DNA of 62,813 nt, taken from positions 1 to 62,813 of the forward strand of contig JAWLFJ010000007.1 in the NCBI GenBank assembly GCA_041685625.1, written 5' to 3'. This document shows positions 37,091 to 45,705 of the stretch, piece by piece; the first letter of the stretch is position 1, and every line of letters starts with the position of its first letter. The notes beneath the pieces are model-generated. The model did not search any database and was not told where the DNA came from. It saw only the letters and a program-made list of their open reading frames with translations. A program made the position numbers and the translations under genes. The DNA comes from Albimonas sp041685625. Lineage in GTDB: Bacteria > Pseudomonadota > Alphaproteobacteria > Rhodobacterales > Rhodobacteraceae.

Positions 37091-37127
37091 GGGGCGGCCC
37101 GTATGCCGACTGCGGGCCGCCCCTTTT
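37091..37127 (+). terminator. Rho-independent terminator, plus strand
   Basis: An 11-base perfect stem (GGGGCGGCCCG, 37091-37101, with CGGGCCGCCCC, 37113-37123), an 11-base loop and TTTT at 37124-37127. On the minus strand no T-run follows (AGATCACG), so its main direction is plus, although it may also stop the minus-strand transaminase transcript. Confidence 0.8.
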
Positions 37128-37150
37128 CAGTTCCGAGCGCCCCCAGGCGC

Positions 37151-38533
37151 TCAGAGGAAGCCTTCGGCCTTCGCCCAGGCGTGCGCGGCGTCGAGCGCGC
37201 CCTCCATCGGTTCGAACATCGCCTCGACCTCCTGCTCAGTGATGATCATCGGCGGGCAGAAGGCGACGGTGTCGCCGATGGCGCGCAGGATGACGCCGTG
37301 CTTGAGCAGTTCCTGGCAGACCTTCGGGCCGACCTTGCCGGCGGGCTGGAACATGGTGCGGCCGGTCTTGTCGGGCGCGAGCTCGAGCCCGCCCAACAGG
37401 CCGACGCCGCGCGCCTCGCCCACGAGGGGATGATCGGCGTATTCGCGGAGCTTGGCCTGGAACGCGGGGGCGACGCTGCGGACGTGGTCGAGGATCCGCC
37501 GCTCGCGGTAGAGGCGCAGCGCGGCGACGCCGACGGCGCAGCCGAGCGGGTGGCCGCCATAGGTGAAGCCGTGGCCGAACACGCCGAGCTTGTCGGTGTT
37601 GGCCTCGATCGCCTCGGCCATCTCCTCGTTGATGGCGACGGCCGAGAGCGGCGCGTAGCCGCCGGTGAGCTGCTTGGCGAAGCTCATCGAGGTCGGGCGC
37701 ACGTCGAAGGTGTCCGAGCCGAACCACTCGCCGGTGCGCCCGAACCCGCAGATCACCTCGTCGGCGATCATCAGGACGTCGTGCTTCTCGAGGATCGGGC
37801 GGATCGCCTCGAAATAGCCCTCGGGCGGGACGATGACGCCGCCGGCGCCCATCACGGGCTCGGCGATGAAGGCGGCGACCGTCTCCGGCCCCTCGCGCTC
37901 GATCAGCGTCTCGAGCTCGTTCGCGAGGCGGGCGGAGAAGGCGCGCTCGTCCTCGCCCGGCTCGGCCCCGCGCCAGTGGTGGGGGGTGAGGGTGTGGTGG
38001 ATGCGATCGACCGGCAGGTCGAAGTCGGCGTGGTTGTAGGGCAGGCCGGTCATCGAGGCGGAGACGATGGTGACGCCGTGATAACCCTTGACGCGGGAGA
38101 TGATCTTCTTCTTCTCCGGCCGGCCGCGAGCGTTGTTGTAGTACCAGGCGAGCTTCACCTGGCTCTCGTTCGCCTCGGAGCCCGACGACTGGTAGAACAC
38201 CTTGGACATGCCGGGGGCGAGGTCCTTGATCGCCTCGGCGAGTTCGATGGCGGGCTCGTGGGAACGGCCGCCGAACAGGTGGTAGTAGGGGAGGCGGTGC
38301 ATCTGCTCGATCGCCGCCTCGACCAGCTCCTTGTCGCCGAAGCCGAGGCCGCAGCACCAGAGGCCGGCCATGCCTTCGATGTATTCCTTGCCCTCGGCGT
38401 CCGTGACGTAGACGCCGCGCCCCTCCGCGATCACGTGCGCGCCGGTTTTCCGGTGCTGCACGGCGTTGGTGTAGGGGTGAAGCAGGGCCTCGACGTCGCG
38501 CGCCTGCATGTTCGTGAGCTGACCGTCCGGCAT
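37151..38533 (-). CDS. Class III PLP-dependent aminotransferase (omega-transaminase type)
   Basis: The enzyme has 460 residues from the ATG at 38531-38533; the frame continues far upstream only as shadow. It has the class III features YVTDAEGKEYIEGMAGLWCC, VFYQSSGSEANESQVKLAWY, FIAEPVMGAGGVIVPPEGYF, MIADEVICGFGRTGEWFGSD (PLP Asp) and SFAKQLTGGYAPLSAV with Lys ~285 forming the Schiff base. It is close to the pyruvate-dependent omega-transaminases that accept beta-alanine, GABA, polyamines or taurine. The exact substrate cannot be read. It is monocistronic and divergent from the MFS carrier gene. Confidence 0.92.
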   Translation of the reverse strand: MPDGQLTNMQARDVEALLHPYTNAVQHRKTGAHVIAEGRGVYVTDAEGKEYIEGMAGLWCCGLGFGDKELVEAAIEQMHRLPYYHLFGGRSHEPAIELAEAIKDLAPGMSKVFYQSSGSEANESQVKLAWYYNNARGRPEKKKIISRVKGYHGVTIVSASMTGLPYNHADFDLPVDRIHHTLTPHHWRGAEPGEDERAFSARLANELETLIEREGPETVAAFIAEPVMGAGGVIVPPEGYFEAIRPILEKHDVLMIADEVICGFGRTGEWFGSDTFDVRPTSMSFAKQLTGGYAPLSAVAINEEMAEAIEANTDKLGVFGHGFTYGGHPLGCAVGVAALRLYRERRILDHVRSVAPAFQAKLREYADHPLVGEARGVGLLGGLELAPDKTGRTMFQPAGKVGPKVCQELLKHGVILRAIGDTVAFCPPMIITEQEVEAMFEPMEGALDAAHAWAKAEGFL

Positions 38534-38680
38534 GGTTCCGTCTCCCTGGATGTCGTCGCGCCTGACGATAGCAGGCCGCGGGGGCCGGCGTAACGGGGTC
38601 CGTTCGGCGCGGGTTGACGCCGCGCGCACCGCGACGGATGCGGGGGGAGGGCGCATGCGGCGCCGGGAGGGGGGCGCCCG

Positions 38681-39859
38681 TTGATCGACATCGCGTTGCT
38701 GTTCGTCGCGTATCTGCTCTCGCAGTTCTACCGGTCGTTCCTGCCGGTGCTGACGCCGGCGTTGACGGCGGATCTGGGCGTCGATGCGGCGGACCTGTCG
38801 CGCGCGGCGGGGGCGTGGTTCGTCGCCTTCGCGGCGATGCAGGCGCCGGCCGGGCTGGCCCTGGACCTTTCGGGGCCGCGGCGGCTGGTGGCGGCGGGGC
38901 TGGTCGCCGGCTGCGGCGGCGGCGCGCTGCTGTTCGGCGCGGCCGAGGGCGCCTGGTGGCTGGTCGCCGGGATGGCGCTGATCGGGGCGGGCTGCGCGCC
39001 GATCCTGATCTCCGGGCTGTTCCTGTTCGCGCGCCGGTTTCCGCCGGGGCGGTTCGCGACCCTGGCGGGGCTGATGATCGGCTTCGGCTCGCTCGGCAAC
39101 GTCCTGGGCGCGGCGCCGCTGGCGGCGGCGGTGGAGGCCTTCGGCTGGCGCTCGGTGATGGCGGGCCTCGCGGCGGCGGCGGGGACGCTGGGGCTCGTCG
39201 CGCTCGCGGTGATGCGCGATCCGCCGCGGCTGGAGACGACGGGCGCGGGCGGCGCTCTCGCCGGGTATGCGGAGCTGTTGAGGATCCGGGCGCTGTGGCC
39301 GGTGATCCCGCTGGCGCTGTTCTCCTATGCGGTGCCGGTCGGGCTGCGCGGGCTCTGGAGCGGGCCCTGGCTGGCGGAGGTGCACACGCTCGACACTCTG
39401 GCGCTGGGTCAGGCGATCCTTTGGATGGCGATCGCGATGACGGCGGGGAACTTCGCCTTCGGGCCGCTGGACCGGCTGCTCGGCACGCGGAAATGGGTGC
39501 TGGTGGGGGCCAACGCCGTGGTCGCGGCGCTGATCTGGGCGCTGGCGTTGGGGCCGGCGGCGGGCGGCCCGGCGGCGGCGGCCGTGATCCTCGCCGCGAT
39601 CGGGTTCTTCGGCGGCACCTATGCGGTGATGTCGGCGCATTTCACCGCCTTCGCCCCGGCGCGGCTGACGGGGCGGGCGGTGACGCTGCTGACGGTGTTC
39701 ACCATCGGCGGGGCGGGGCTGGGCCAGCTGATCACCGGCGCGATCCACGAGGCGTCGGGCGCCGGGCCGGAGGCCTACGGGCCGGTCTTCCTCTGGTACG
39801 CCGGCACGCTGACGATCGCGTTGGGGATCTACCTGTTCAGCCGGGACGCGAAGCCCTGA
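38681..39859 (+). CDS. MFS-family transporter
   Basis: The product (392 residues) starts at a TTG at 38681 after GGGAGGGGG. It has twelve membrane helices in two halves, with an early FLPVLTPALTADLGVD loop, the AGLALDLSGPRRLVAAG loop 2-3 region, and a middle loop around MRDPPRLETTGAGG. The family is major facilitator, nitrate/nitrite or sugar-type antiporter by general look, but the substrate is unknown. It is convergent with ecm (15 bases). Confidence 0.88.
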   Translation: MIDIALLFVAYLLSQFYRSFLPVLTPALTADLGVDAADLSRAAGAWFVAFAAMQAPAGLALDLSGPRRLVAAGLVAGCGGGALLFGAAEGAWWLVAGMALIGAGCAPILISGLFLFARRFPPGRFATLAGLMIGFGSLGNVLGAAPLAAAVEAFGWRSVMAGLAAAAGTLGLVALAVMRDPPRLETTGAGGALAGYAELLRIRALWPVIPLALFSYAVPVGLRGLWSGPWLAEVHTLDTLALGQAILWMAIAMTAGNFAFGPLDRLLGTRKWVLVGANAVVAALIWALALGPAAGGPAAAAVILAAIGFFGGTYAVMSAHFTAFAPARLTGRAVTLLTVFTIGGAGLGQLITGAIHEASGAGPEAYGPVFLWYAGTLTIALGIYLFSRDAKP

Positions 39860-39874
39860 GCCGGGAGGCTCCGG

Positions 39875-41842
39875 TCAGGCGGCCTCGCGGATCTCCGCCG
39901 CGACGATCTCCACCAGGTCGGACATGATGCGGTTCATCTCGAAGTCCTTGGGCGTGTAGACCCTGGCGACGCCGAAGCCCTTCAGCGTCTCGGCGTCGGG
40001 GTCGGGGATGATGCCGCCGACCACCACCGGCACGTCGTCGAGGCCGGCGGCGCGCATGCGCTCCATCACCTCGCACACCAGCGGGACGTGGCTGCCGGAG
40101 AGGATGGAGAGGCCGACGACATGGGCCGATTCCTCGAGCGCGGCGTTGACGATCTGCGCCGGGGTGAGGCGGATGCCCTCGTAGACGACCTCCATGCCGG
40201 CGTCGCGGGCGCGCACGGCGATCTGCTCGGCGCCGTTGGAGTGACCGTCGAGGCCCGGCTTGCCGACGAGCAGCTTGAGTCGGCGGCCGAGGCGGGCGGA
40301 GAGGGCCTCCACCGCCTCGCGCACCTCCTCGAGCCCGTCATGGGAGAAGGCGGAGGATTTCGCGACGCCGGTGGGGGCGCGGTATTCGCCGAACACCTCG
40401 CGCATGGCGGCGCCCCATTCGCCGGTGGTGACGCCGGCCTTCGCGGCCTCGATCGAGGGGGGCATGATGTTGCGGCCCTCGCGGGCGGCGGCCTTGAGCG
40501 CCTCGATGGCGGCCTGCGCGCGGGGCTCGTCGCGCGCCTCGCGCCAGACGTTCAGACGGTCGATCTGGTCCTGCTCGACGCCCTCGTCGACGACCATGAT
40601 GCCGCCCTCGCCGGTGGTGAGCGGGGAGGGCTCGGTCTCGACGTATCTGTTGACGCCGATCACGGAGGTCTCGCCGCTCTCGATGCCGGCGAGGCGGGCG
40701 GAGTTCGATTCCACCAGCTTCGACTTCATGTAGTCGATGGCCTGCACGGCGCCGCCCATGCCGTCGATGCGGGCGAGCTCCTCGCGCGCGCCGGCCTTCA
40801 GCGCCTCGACCTTGCGCTCCACGGCGGGGTTGCCGTCGAAGAGGTCGTCGTATTCGAGGAGGTCGGTCTCGTAGGCGAGGATCTGCTGCATCCGGAGGGA
40901 CCACTGCTGGTCCCAGGGGCGGGGCAGGCCGAGCGCCTCGTTCCAGGCGGGCAGCTGGACCGCGCGGGCGCGGGCGGTCTTCGAGAGCGTGACCGCCATC
41001 ATCTCGATCAGGATGCGATAGACGTTGTTCTCGGGCTGCTGCTCGGTCAGGCCGAGGGAGTTGACCTGCACGCCGTAGCGGAAGCGGCGGAACTTCTCCT
41101 CGGTCACGCCGTAGCGATCGGCGCAGATCTCGTCCCAGAGATCGACGAAGGCCCGCATCTTGCACATCTCGGTCACGAAGCGGATGCCGGCGTTGACGAA
41201 GAAGGAGATGCGACCGACGACCTTGGGGAAGTCCTCGTCCGAGACCTCGCCCCGCGCCTTCACCGCGTCGAGCACGGCGATGCCGGTGGCCAGCGCGTAG
41301 GCGAGTTCCTGCTGCGGCGTCGCGCCGGCCTCCTGCAGGTGGTAGCTGCAGACGTTCATCGGGTTCCACTTCGGAACCTCGGCGTAGGTGTAGGCGGCGA
41401 TGTCGGCGATGAGGCGGAGCGAAGGCTCCGGCGGGAACACGTAGGTCCCGCGGGAGAGGTATTCCTTGATGATGTCGTTCTGCACCGTGCCGGTGAGCTT
41501 CGTGACGTCGGCGCCCTGCTCCTCGGCCACCGCGATGTAGAGCGCGAGCAGCCAGGCGGCCGTCGCGTTGATCGTCATCGAGGTGTTCATCCTGTCGAGC
41601 GGGATGTCGGCGAAGAGCGCCCTCATGTCGCCGAGATGGGCGACGGGCACGCCGACTTTGCCGACCTCGCCCTTGGCGAGGACGTGGTCGGAGTCATAGC
41701 CCGTCTGGGTCGGCAGGTCGAAGGCGACGGAGAGGCCGGTCTGTCCCTTGGCGAGGTTGCCGCGATAGAGCGCGTTGGAGGCCGTGGCGGTCGAGTGTCC
41801 CGCATAGGTGCGGAAGATCCAGGGCTTGTCGCGCTCGGTCAT
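39875..41842 (-). CDS. ecm: Ethylmalonyl-CoA mutase
   Basis: The B12 enzyme (655 residues) converts (2R)-ethylmalonyl-CoA to methylsuccinyl-CoA in the ethylmalonyl-CoA pathway. The N-terminal barrel domain starts WIFRTYAGHSTATASNALYR, with GLSVAFDLPTQTGYDSDH and MNTSMTINATAAWLLALYIA. The C-terminal cobalamin domain (~520-650) has LVGKPGLDGHSNGAEQIAVR with the DxHxxG His ligand, and LSGSHVPLVCEVM. It is close to Rhodobacter Ecm, distinct from methylmalonyl-CoA mutase by length and by the single-chain form. The start at 41842 is chosen because MTERDKPWIF matches that family. ccr lies on the opposite strand ~1.1 kb away. Confidence 0.95.
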   Translation of the reverse strand: MTERDKPWIFRTYAGHSTATASNALYRGNLAKGQTGLSVAFDLPTQTGYDSDHVLAKGEVGKVGVPVAHLGDMRALFADIPLDRMNTSMTINATAAWLLALYIAVAEEQGADVTKLTGTVQNDIIKEYLSRGTYVFPPEPSLRLIADIAAYTYAEVPKWNPMNVCSYHLQEAGATPQQELAYALATGIAVLDAVKARGEVSDEDFPKVVGRISFFVNAGIRFVTEMCKMRAFVDLWDEICADRYGVTEEKFRRFRYGVQVNSLGLTEQQPENNVYRILIEMMAVTLSKTARARAVQLPAWNEALGLPRPWDQQWSLRMQQILAYETDLLEYDDLFDGNPAVERKVEALKAGAREELARIDGMGGAVQAIDYMKSKLVESNSARLAGIESGETSVIGVNRYVETEPSPLTTGEGGIMVVDEGVEQDQIDRLNVWREARDEPRAQAAIEALKAAAREGRNIMPPSIEAAKAGVTTGEWGAAMREVFGEYRAPTGVAKSSAFSHDGLEEVREAVEALSARLGRRLKLLVGKPGLDGHSNGAEQIAVRARDAGMEVVYEGIRLTPAQIVNAALEESAHVVGLSILSGSHVPLVCEVMERMRAAGLDDVPVVVGGIIPDPDAETLKGFGVARVYTPKDFEMNRIMSDLVEIVAAEIREAA

Positions 41843-41856
41843 GGCTCGAATCCTCG

Positions 41857-41874
41857 CTTTTGCTGCGGCGCAAT
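41857..41874. promoter_or_regulatory. Palindromic motif upstream of ecm (possible operator)
   Basis: The 18 bases CTTTTGCTGCGGCGCAAT contain TTGC-N6-GCAA. They lie 15 bases upstream of the ecm start codon. Almost the same word (CTTCTGCTGCGCCGCACA) lies upstream of ccr. The half-sites recall the TTTGC/GCAAA elements bound by RamB/PccR/ScfR-type regulators of acyl-CoA metabolism. Confidence 0.35.
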
Positions 41875-42011
41875 CTAGCGGTCGCGAACGGCAGCGCAAG
41901 AACCTTTCGCCGGACGGTCCCATACGGAAACATAGTGAGTCGGCGTGCGCACTTGCGGCGGCGTGCGGCGCGCCGCAGGCTCCGAGTCGGGTCGACGGGA
42001 GGAACGGCACG

Positions 42012-42380
42012 ATGGGCGCGGGCGGACGGATCGTGAAGGGGCCGGAGTGGATGCGCGCCGCGGGGATCTGGAGCGGGCGGATCGAGGGGCGCGACCTCGG
42101 CACGGGGATGACGGTGCTGTTCTACGCTTCGGAGGAGGACGATCCGGGGGTGCCGCTGCACGTTCACGACTACGACGAGTTGTTCGTCATCCGCGAGGGC
42201 CGGGCGCTGTTCACCGTGGGCGGCGAGGAGATCGAGGCGGAGGCCGGGGACGTGGTGTTCGGGCCGGCGCGTGTTCCGCACAAGTTCCGCAATCTGGGGC
42301 CGGGGCGGCTGGAGACCACGGACATCCATCTGAGCGAGCGCTTCGAGCAGACGCTCCTCGACGATCCGGACGCGCGATGA
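42012..42380 (+). CDS. Cupin-domain protein
   Basis: The product is 122 residues from the ATG at 42012 (GGAGG ~10 bases upstream). One cupin barrel shows the two metal motifs: PLHVHDYDELFVIREGRALF (His-His-Glu) and AGDVVFGPARVPHKFRNLGP (final His). These bind a metal. Such small cupins act as isomerases, dioxygenases or sensors. Gene order (cupin, thioesterase, ccr) and the four-base overlap with the thioesterase point to a role near acyl-CoA metabolism, which is inference. Confidence 0.88.
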   Translation: MGAGGRIVKGPEWMRAAGIWSGRIEGRDLGTGMTVLFYASEEDDPGVPLHVHDYDELFVIREGRALFTVGGEEIEAEAGDVVFGPARVPHKFRNLGPGRLETTDIHLSERFEQTLLDDPDAR

Positions 42381-42868
42381 GCAAGACGACGGAGCGGCTG
42401 ATCCGGGTCGAGGCCGCGGTGCGGCCGGACTGGATCGACTTCAACGGGCACATGCGGGACGCCTATTTCATGCTGGTCGTCAGCTGGGCCAACGACGCGC
42501 TGATGGAGGCGTCGGGCCTCGGGCCGGCGTATCTCTCTCGGACGGGCTGCACGCTCTACAATCTCGAGAACCACGTGCGGTTCCTGAAGGAGGCGCATGA
42601 GGGCGACGCGCTCAGGGTCGAGATGCGCGTGCTCGATTGCGACGCGAAGCGGGTGCACCTGTTCGCGGAGGTGTCGCGGCCGGCGGACGGCGCGACGCTG
42701 GCGCTGAACGAGGCGGTGCTGCTGCACGTCTCGCAGCGCGGCGAGCGTGTGCGGGCGGCGGAGATGCCGGGGGAGACGCGCGCCTGGCTGGAGGCGGCGA
42801 AGGCGGAGGCGGCGCGGATGGCGGCGCCGGCGATGCGGGCGGGGCCGATCGGGCTGGTCCGGCGCTGA
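42377..42868 (+). CDS. Hot-dog-fold acyl-CoA thioesterase
   Basis: The product (163 residues) has the 4HBT pattern WIDFNGHMRDAYFMLVVSWA with the Asp-containing active-site stretch, LENHVRFLKEAHEGDALRVE and LALNEAVLLHVSQRGER. It is similar to thioesterases linked with carnitine/betainyl-CoA breakdown, though the specificity cannot be fixed. The ATG at 42377 overlaps the cupin stop (ATGA). It lies directly upstream of ccr (136 bases), so it could release CoA from side products of the pathway; that is inference. Confidence 0.85.
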   Translation: MSKTTERLIRVEAAVRPDWIDFNGHMRDAYFMLVVSWANDALMEASGLGPAYLSRTGCTLYNLENHVRFLKEAHEGDALRVEMRVLDCDAKRVHLFAEVSRPADGATLALNEAVLLHVSQRGERVRAAEMPGETRAWLEAAKAEAARMAAPAMRAGPIGLVRR

Positions 42869-42872
42869 AACT

Positions 42873-42890
42873 CTTCTGCTGCGCCGCACA
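42873..42890. promoter_or_regulatory. Palindromic motif upstream of ccr (possible operator)
   Basis: CTTCTGCTGCGCCGCACA shares 15 of 18 bases with the ecm-side motif and contains the core TGCTGCGCCGCA. It lies about 115 bases before the ccr ATG. Two copies in front of the two key genes of one pathway suggest a common regulator, but TGCTGCG words are not rare in such G+C-rich DNA. Confidence 0.35.
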
Positions 42891-43004
42891 CAGGACTTGC
42901 GTGCGTGGGCGCGCAATGTCATTCACGCCCTCGGCGGAAATTCGTAAGATTGTTGCGCGCGCCCGGCCCCCGCCGCCGGCGCCTGTCGAGACATGGAGCG
43001 AGAG

Positions 43005-44297
43005 ATGGCCCCCCTGGACGCGCCCGCGGCCGCCTTCGACTACGACGCGCCGGTCAAGGACCTCTACGAGGTGGGCGAGATCCCGCCCCTCGGCCACGTT
43101 CCCGAGAAGATGCACGCCTGGGTGCTGCGCCGGGAGCGGCACGGCCAGCCGAACGACGCCGTCAAGGTCGAGGTCGTGGACACGCCGAAGCTCGACAGCC
43201 ACGAGGTGTTGATCCTCGTGATGGCGGCGGGCGTGAACTACAACGGCGTCTGGGCGATGCTGGGCCAGCCGGTCTCGGTGTTCGACGGGCACAAGCAGCC
43301 CTATGCGGTGCTCGGCTCCGACGCCGCGGGCATCGTCTGGGCCGTCGGCGACAAGGTGAAGCGCTGGAAGGTGGGCGACGAGGTGGTCGTTCACTGCAAC
43401 CAGGACGACGGCGACGACGAGGAGTGCAACGGCGGCGATCCGATGTTCTCCCCGTCCCAGCGGATCTGGGGCTACGAGGCGCCGGACGGCTCCTTCGCGC
43501 AGTTCGCCCGGGTTCAGGCGCAGCAGCTGATGGCGCGGCCGCGGCACCTGACCTGGGAGGAGTCGGCCTGCTACACGCTGACCCTCGCCACCGCCTACCG
43601 GATGCTGTTCGGGCATCATCCGCATGAGCTGAAGCCGGGCCAGAACGTGCTGGTCTGGGGCGCTTCGGGCGGGCTCGGCTCCTTCGCGATCCAGCTGGTG
43701 AACACGGCCGGGGCGAACGCGATCGGCGTGATCTCGGACGAATCGAAGCGGGAATTCGTGATGGATCTCGGCGCCAAGGGGGTGCTGAACCGCAAGGACT
43801 TCGCCTGCTGGGGGCAGATGCCGACGGTCAACACGCCGGAATACAAGGAATGGTTCGGCGAGGTCCGCAAGTTCGGCAAGGCGATCTGGGACGTCACCGG
43901 CAAGGGCAACAACGTCGACATGGTGTTCGAGCATCCGGGCGAGAGCACGTTTCCGGTCAGCGTCTTCGTCGTCAGGCGCGGCGGCATGGTGGTGATCTGC
44001 GCCGGCACGACCGGGTTCAATCTGACGCTCGACGCCCGTTACCTCTGGATGCACCAGAAGCGGGTGCAGGGATCGCATTTCGCCAATCTCAAGCAGGCGA
44101 GCGCGGCCAACAAGCTGATGCTCGAGCGTCGGCTCGACCCCTGCATGAGCGAGGTGTTCCCCTGGGCCGAACTGCCTGACGCGCACGCCAAGATGCTCCG
44201 CAACGAGCACAAGCCGGGCAACATGGCGGTGCTGGTCTCGGCGGCGACGACGGGTCTGCGGACTTTCGAGGACGCGGTGGAGGCGTCCAGAGCCTGA
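43005..44297 (+). CDS. ccr: Crotonyl-CoA carboxylase/reductase
   Basis: The enzyme (430 residues) reductively carboxylates crotonyl-CoA with CO2 and NADPH to (2S)-ethylmalonyl-CoA, the signature step of the ethylmalonyl-CoA pathway. It is an MDR enzyme with PPLGHVPEKMHAWVLRRERH, VLILVMAAGVNYNGVWAMLG, CNQDDGDDEECNGGDPMF, VLVWGASGGLGSFAIQLVNT and RVQGSHFANLKQASAANKLM, all close to Rhodobacter Ccr. The start at 43005 follows GGAG by six bases and gives MAPLD, matching the family; the ATG at 42993 is less likely. Its presence implies growth on acetate or C1/C2 substrates without the glyoxylate cycle. Confidence 0.97.
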   Translation: MAPLDAPAAAFDYDAPVKDLYEVGEIPPLGHVPEKMHAWVLRRERHGQPNDAVKVEVVDTPKLDSHEVLILVMAAGVNYNGVWAMLGQPVSVFDGHKQPYAVLGSDAAGIVWAVGDKVKRWKVGDEVVVHCNQDDGDDEECNGGDPMFSPSQRIWGYEAPDGSFAQFARVQAQQLMARPRHLTWEESACYTLTLATAYRMLFGHHPHELKPGQNVLVWGASGGLGSFAIQLVNTAGANAIGVISDESKREFVMDLGAKGVLNRKDFACWGQMPTVNTPEYKEWFGEVRKFGKAIWDVTGKGNNVDMVFEHPGESTFPVSVFVVRRGGMVVICAGTTGFNLTLDARYLWMHQKRVQGSHFANLKQASAANKLMLERRLDPCMSEVFPWAELPDAHAKMLRNEHKPGNMAVLVSAATTGLRTFEDAVEASRA

Positions 44298-44323
44298 GCA
44301 GCCCGACGGCCCGATCCGTACCC

Positions 44324-44357
44324 GACGCCCGCCGATTCCCCCGGATCGGTGGGCGTC
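44324..44357 (+). terminator. Terminator hairpin after ccr
   Basis: GACGCCC (44324-44330) pairs with GGGCGTC (44351-44357), enclosing further pairing of CCGATTCC with GGATCGG around a four-base loop. It lies 27 bases after the ccr stop. The T-run is weak (CTGACTTCAG). Confidence 0.7.
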
Positions 44358-44945
44358 CTGACTTCAGCTAAAGTTCATATGTATATATTTCAAGCACTTG
44401 GTCTGGCGCTCCTCACAGTTTCAGGGGAATTTTCACTGGGCCTGCGACGCGTATCTTGGATCCGTCGAGGTTGGCTGACGGGTCGGCCGACGTCTCGACG
44501 CGTATGAGGGTCGGGCGCTCCTGCGTGAGCGTCGGGCAAGAAGAAGCCGGGGGCACCCCACCCCGGTCGCGGACGCCGGTTCACCGGCGAGGAATGGTCG
44601 CCACCCACCGACCGCCGCTCCGCGCCTTCGGCGTCGACCGCATCCCCAAGCGGTCTCGACGTCAGCCCGGCGCGACGCCCGGCCCGCTCACTTCAGCCGG
44701 AGCGCGGCTCCGCGTAGCGTGTACGATGGGACCGCAGGTCGCTTGCTCCTGCGTGGTGTACAGGTCCCGATGGGCATGAGTCGCGCTCCGGTCTCTACAG
44801 CCTGGACGTCATGGGCGAATCAACCCTTGATCCGACCACGCCGCGCGACGTGGCGTCGTGTGGAGGGTTTCGTTATGCTGTCTTTCGTCCGATGTCTTTG
44901 CGATGTTGGACGAGGCATAGCGTTCCCCTAAATCAACTCCGGGCG
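44358..44945. other. Non-coding region upstream of luxR1
   Basis: Nearly 590 bases without a credible gene lie between the ccr terminator and luxR1. The first 80 bases are unusually A/T-rich for this genome (TTCATATGTATATATTTCAA near 44375). The last 100 bases are also A/T-richer. The promoter of luxR1 should be here. I see no clear lux box. Confidence 0.55.
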
Positions 44946-45677
44946 ATGTCAGACCGCATAAAATCCATCATCGAGGGTCTTCCCGAGTTCCGGAAAGTTG
45001 AGGATCTCCGGAATTTCGCGGACCTTGTACGCGACGTCTATGGCGTCGACCACGTGGTGTACGTGGTCGTCTCGTTCGGGGGGGCGGCCACGTTTGGGCA
45101 TTACCAGTTCGCCGAGATCACATATCGGGCGGAATGGTCGCAGCGATATCTGGAGGAGAACTACAAGGAGGCTGACCCGACAGTCGTCGGAGCTGTGCAG
45201 AGCTTCACGCCGCTTGACTGGAAGCGGCTCGACTGGGGACCGAAAAAACGGCGGAAACTGATCCTCGAAGCAGTCGACGCCGGGGTGGGGAATCAAGGGT
45301 ACACGGTTCCCATCCGCGGTCCCAACGGACAGTTTGCCGTCCTGACCGTGAACAAGACGTGCACGGACCGCGTCTGGGAGCAATACATAGCCGAGACGGC
45401 GAGTGACTGGTTGCTCGTGGCCAACTTCATGCATCAGAAGGTCCTTGAGGTCTTCGATGTGAAGAACGAGCAACAACTCGCTGCGCTGTCGCCGCGAGAG
45501 CGTGACGCTCTCGCGATGATCTCTTCGGGTATGTCGCGCGGCCAGATAGCGGAAAGCATGAAAATCAGTGAAAACACCCTTCGGGTTTATTTAGATAGTG
45601 CCAGGAACAAGCTTGGCGGTCTGAATATGCCTCATGCTGTGTCAATTGCAGTAAGAACAGGTCTGATAAATATCTGA
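44946..45677 (+). CDS. LuxR-family AHL-responsive regulator (first copy)
   Basis: The product (243 residues) has an N-terminal autoinducer-binding domain with the conserved Trp/Tyr/Asp set (ITYRAEWSQRYLEENYKEAD, LDWKRLDWGP, NQGYTVPIRGPNGQFAVLTV). The C-terminal GerE-type HTH (~180-243) has LSPRERDALAMISSGMSRGQ and MKISENTLRVYLDSARNKLG. It probably binds the signal made by luxI1, 91 bases downstream. The start at 44946 lacks a strong ribosome-binding site. The gene is visibly richer in A/T than its neighbours, a possible sign of transfer. It is about half identical in its HTH to the second LuxR. Confidence 0.92.
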   Translation: MSDRIKSIIEGLPEFRKVEDLRNFADLVRDVYGVDHVVYVVVSFGGAATFGHYQFAEITYRAEWSQRYLEENYKEADPTVVGAVQSFTPLDWKRLDWGPKKRRKLILEAVDAGVGNQGYTVPIRGPNGQFAVLTVNKTCTDRVWEQYIAETASDWLLVANFMHQKVLEVFDVKNEQQLAALSPRERDALAMISSGMSRGQIAESMKISENTLRVYLDSARNKLGGLNMPHAVSIAVRTGLINI

Positions 45678-45705
45678 TTATTACTGATTTCTGAACGAAA
45701 AATTA

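Noticed and set aside
41945..42376. Longer start for the thioesterase
   Set aside because: That frame overlaps the whole cupin gene and gives a low-complexity leader; the ATG at 42377 with the four-base overlap is the better start.
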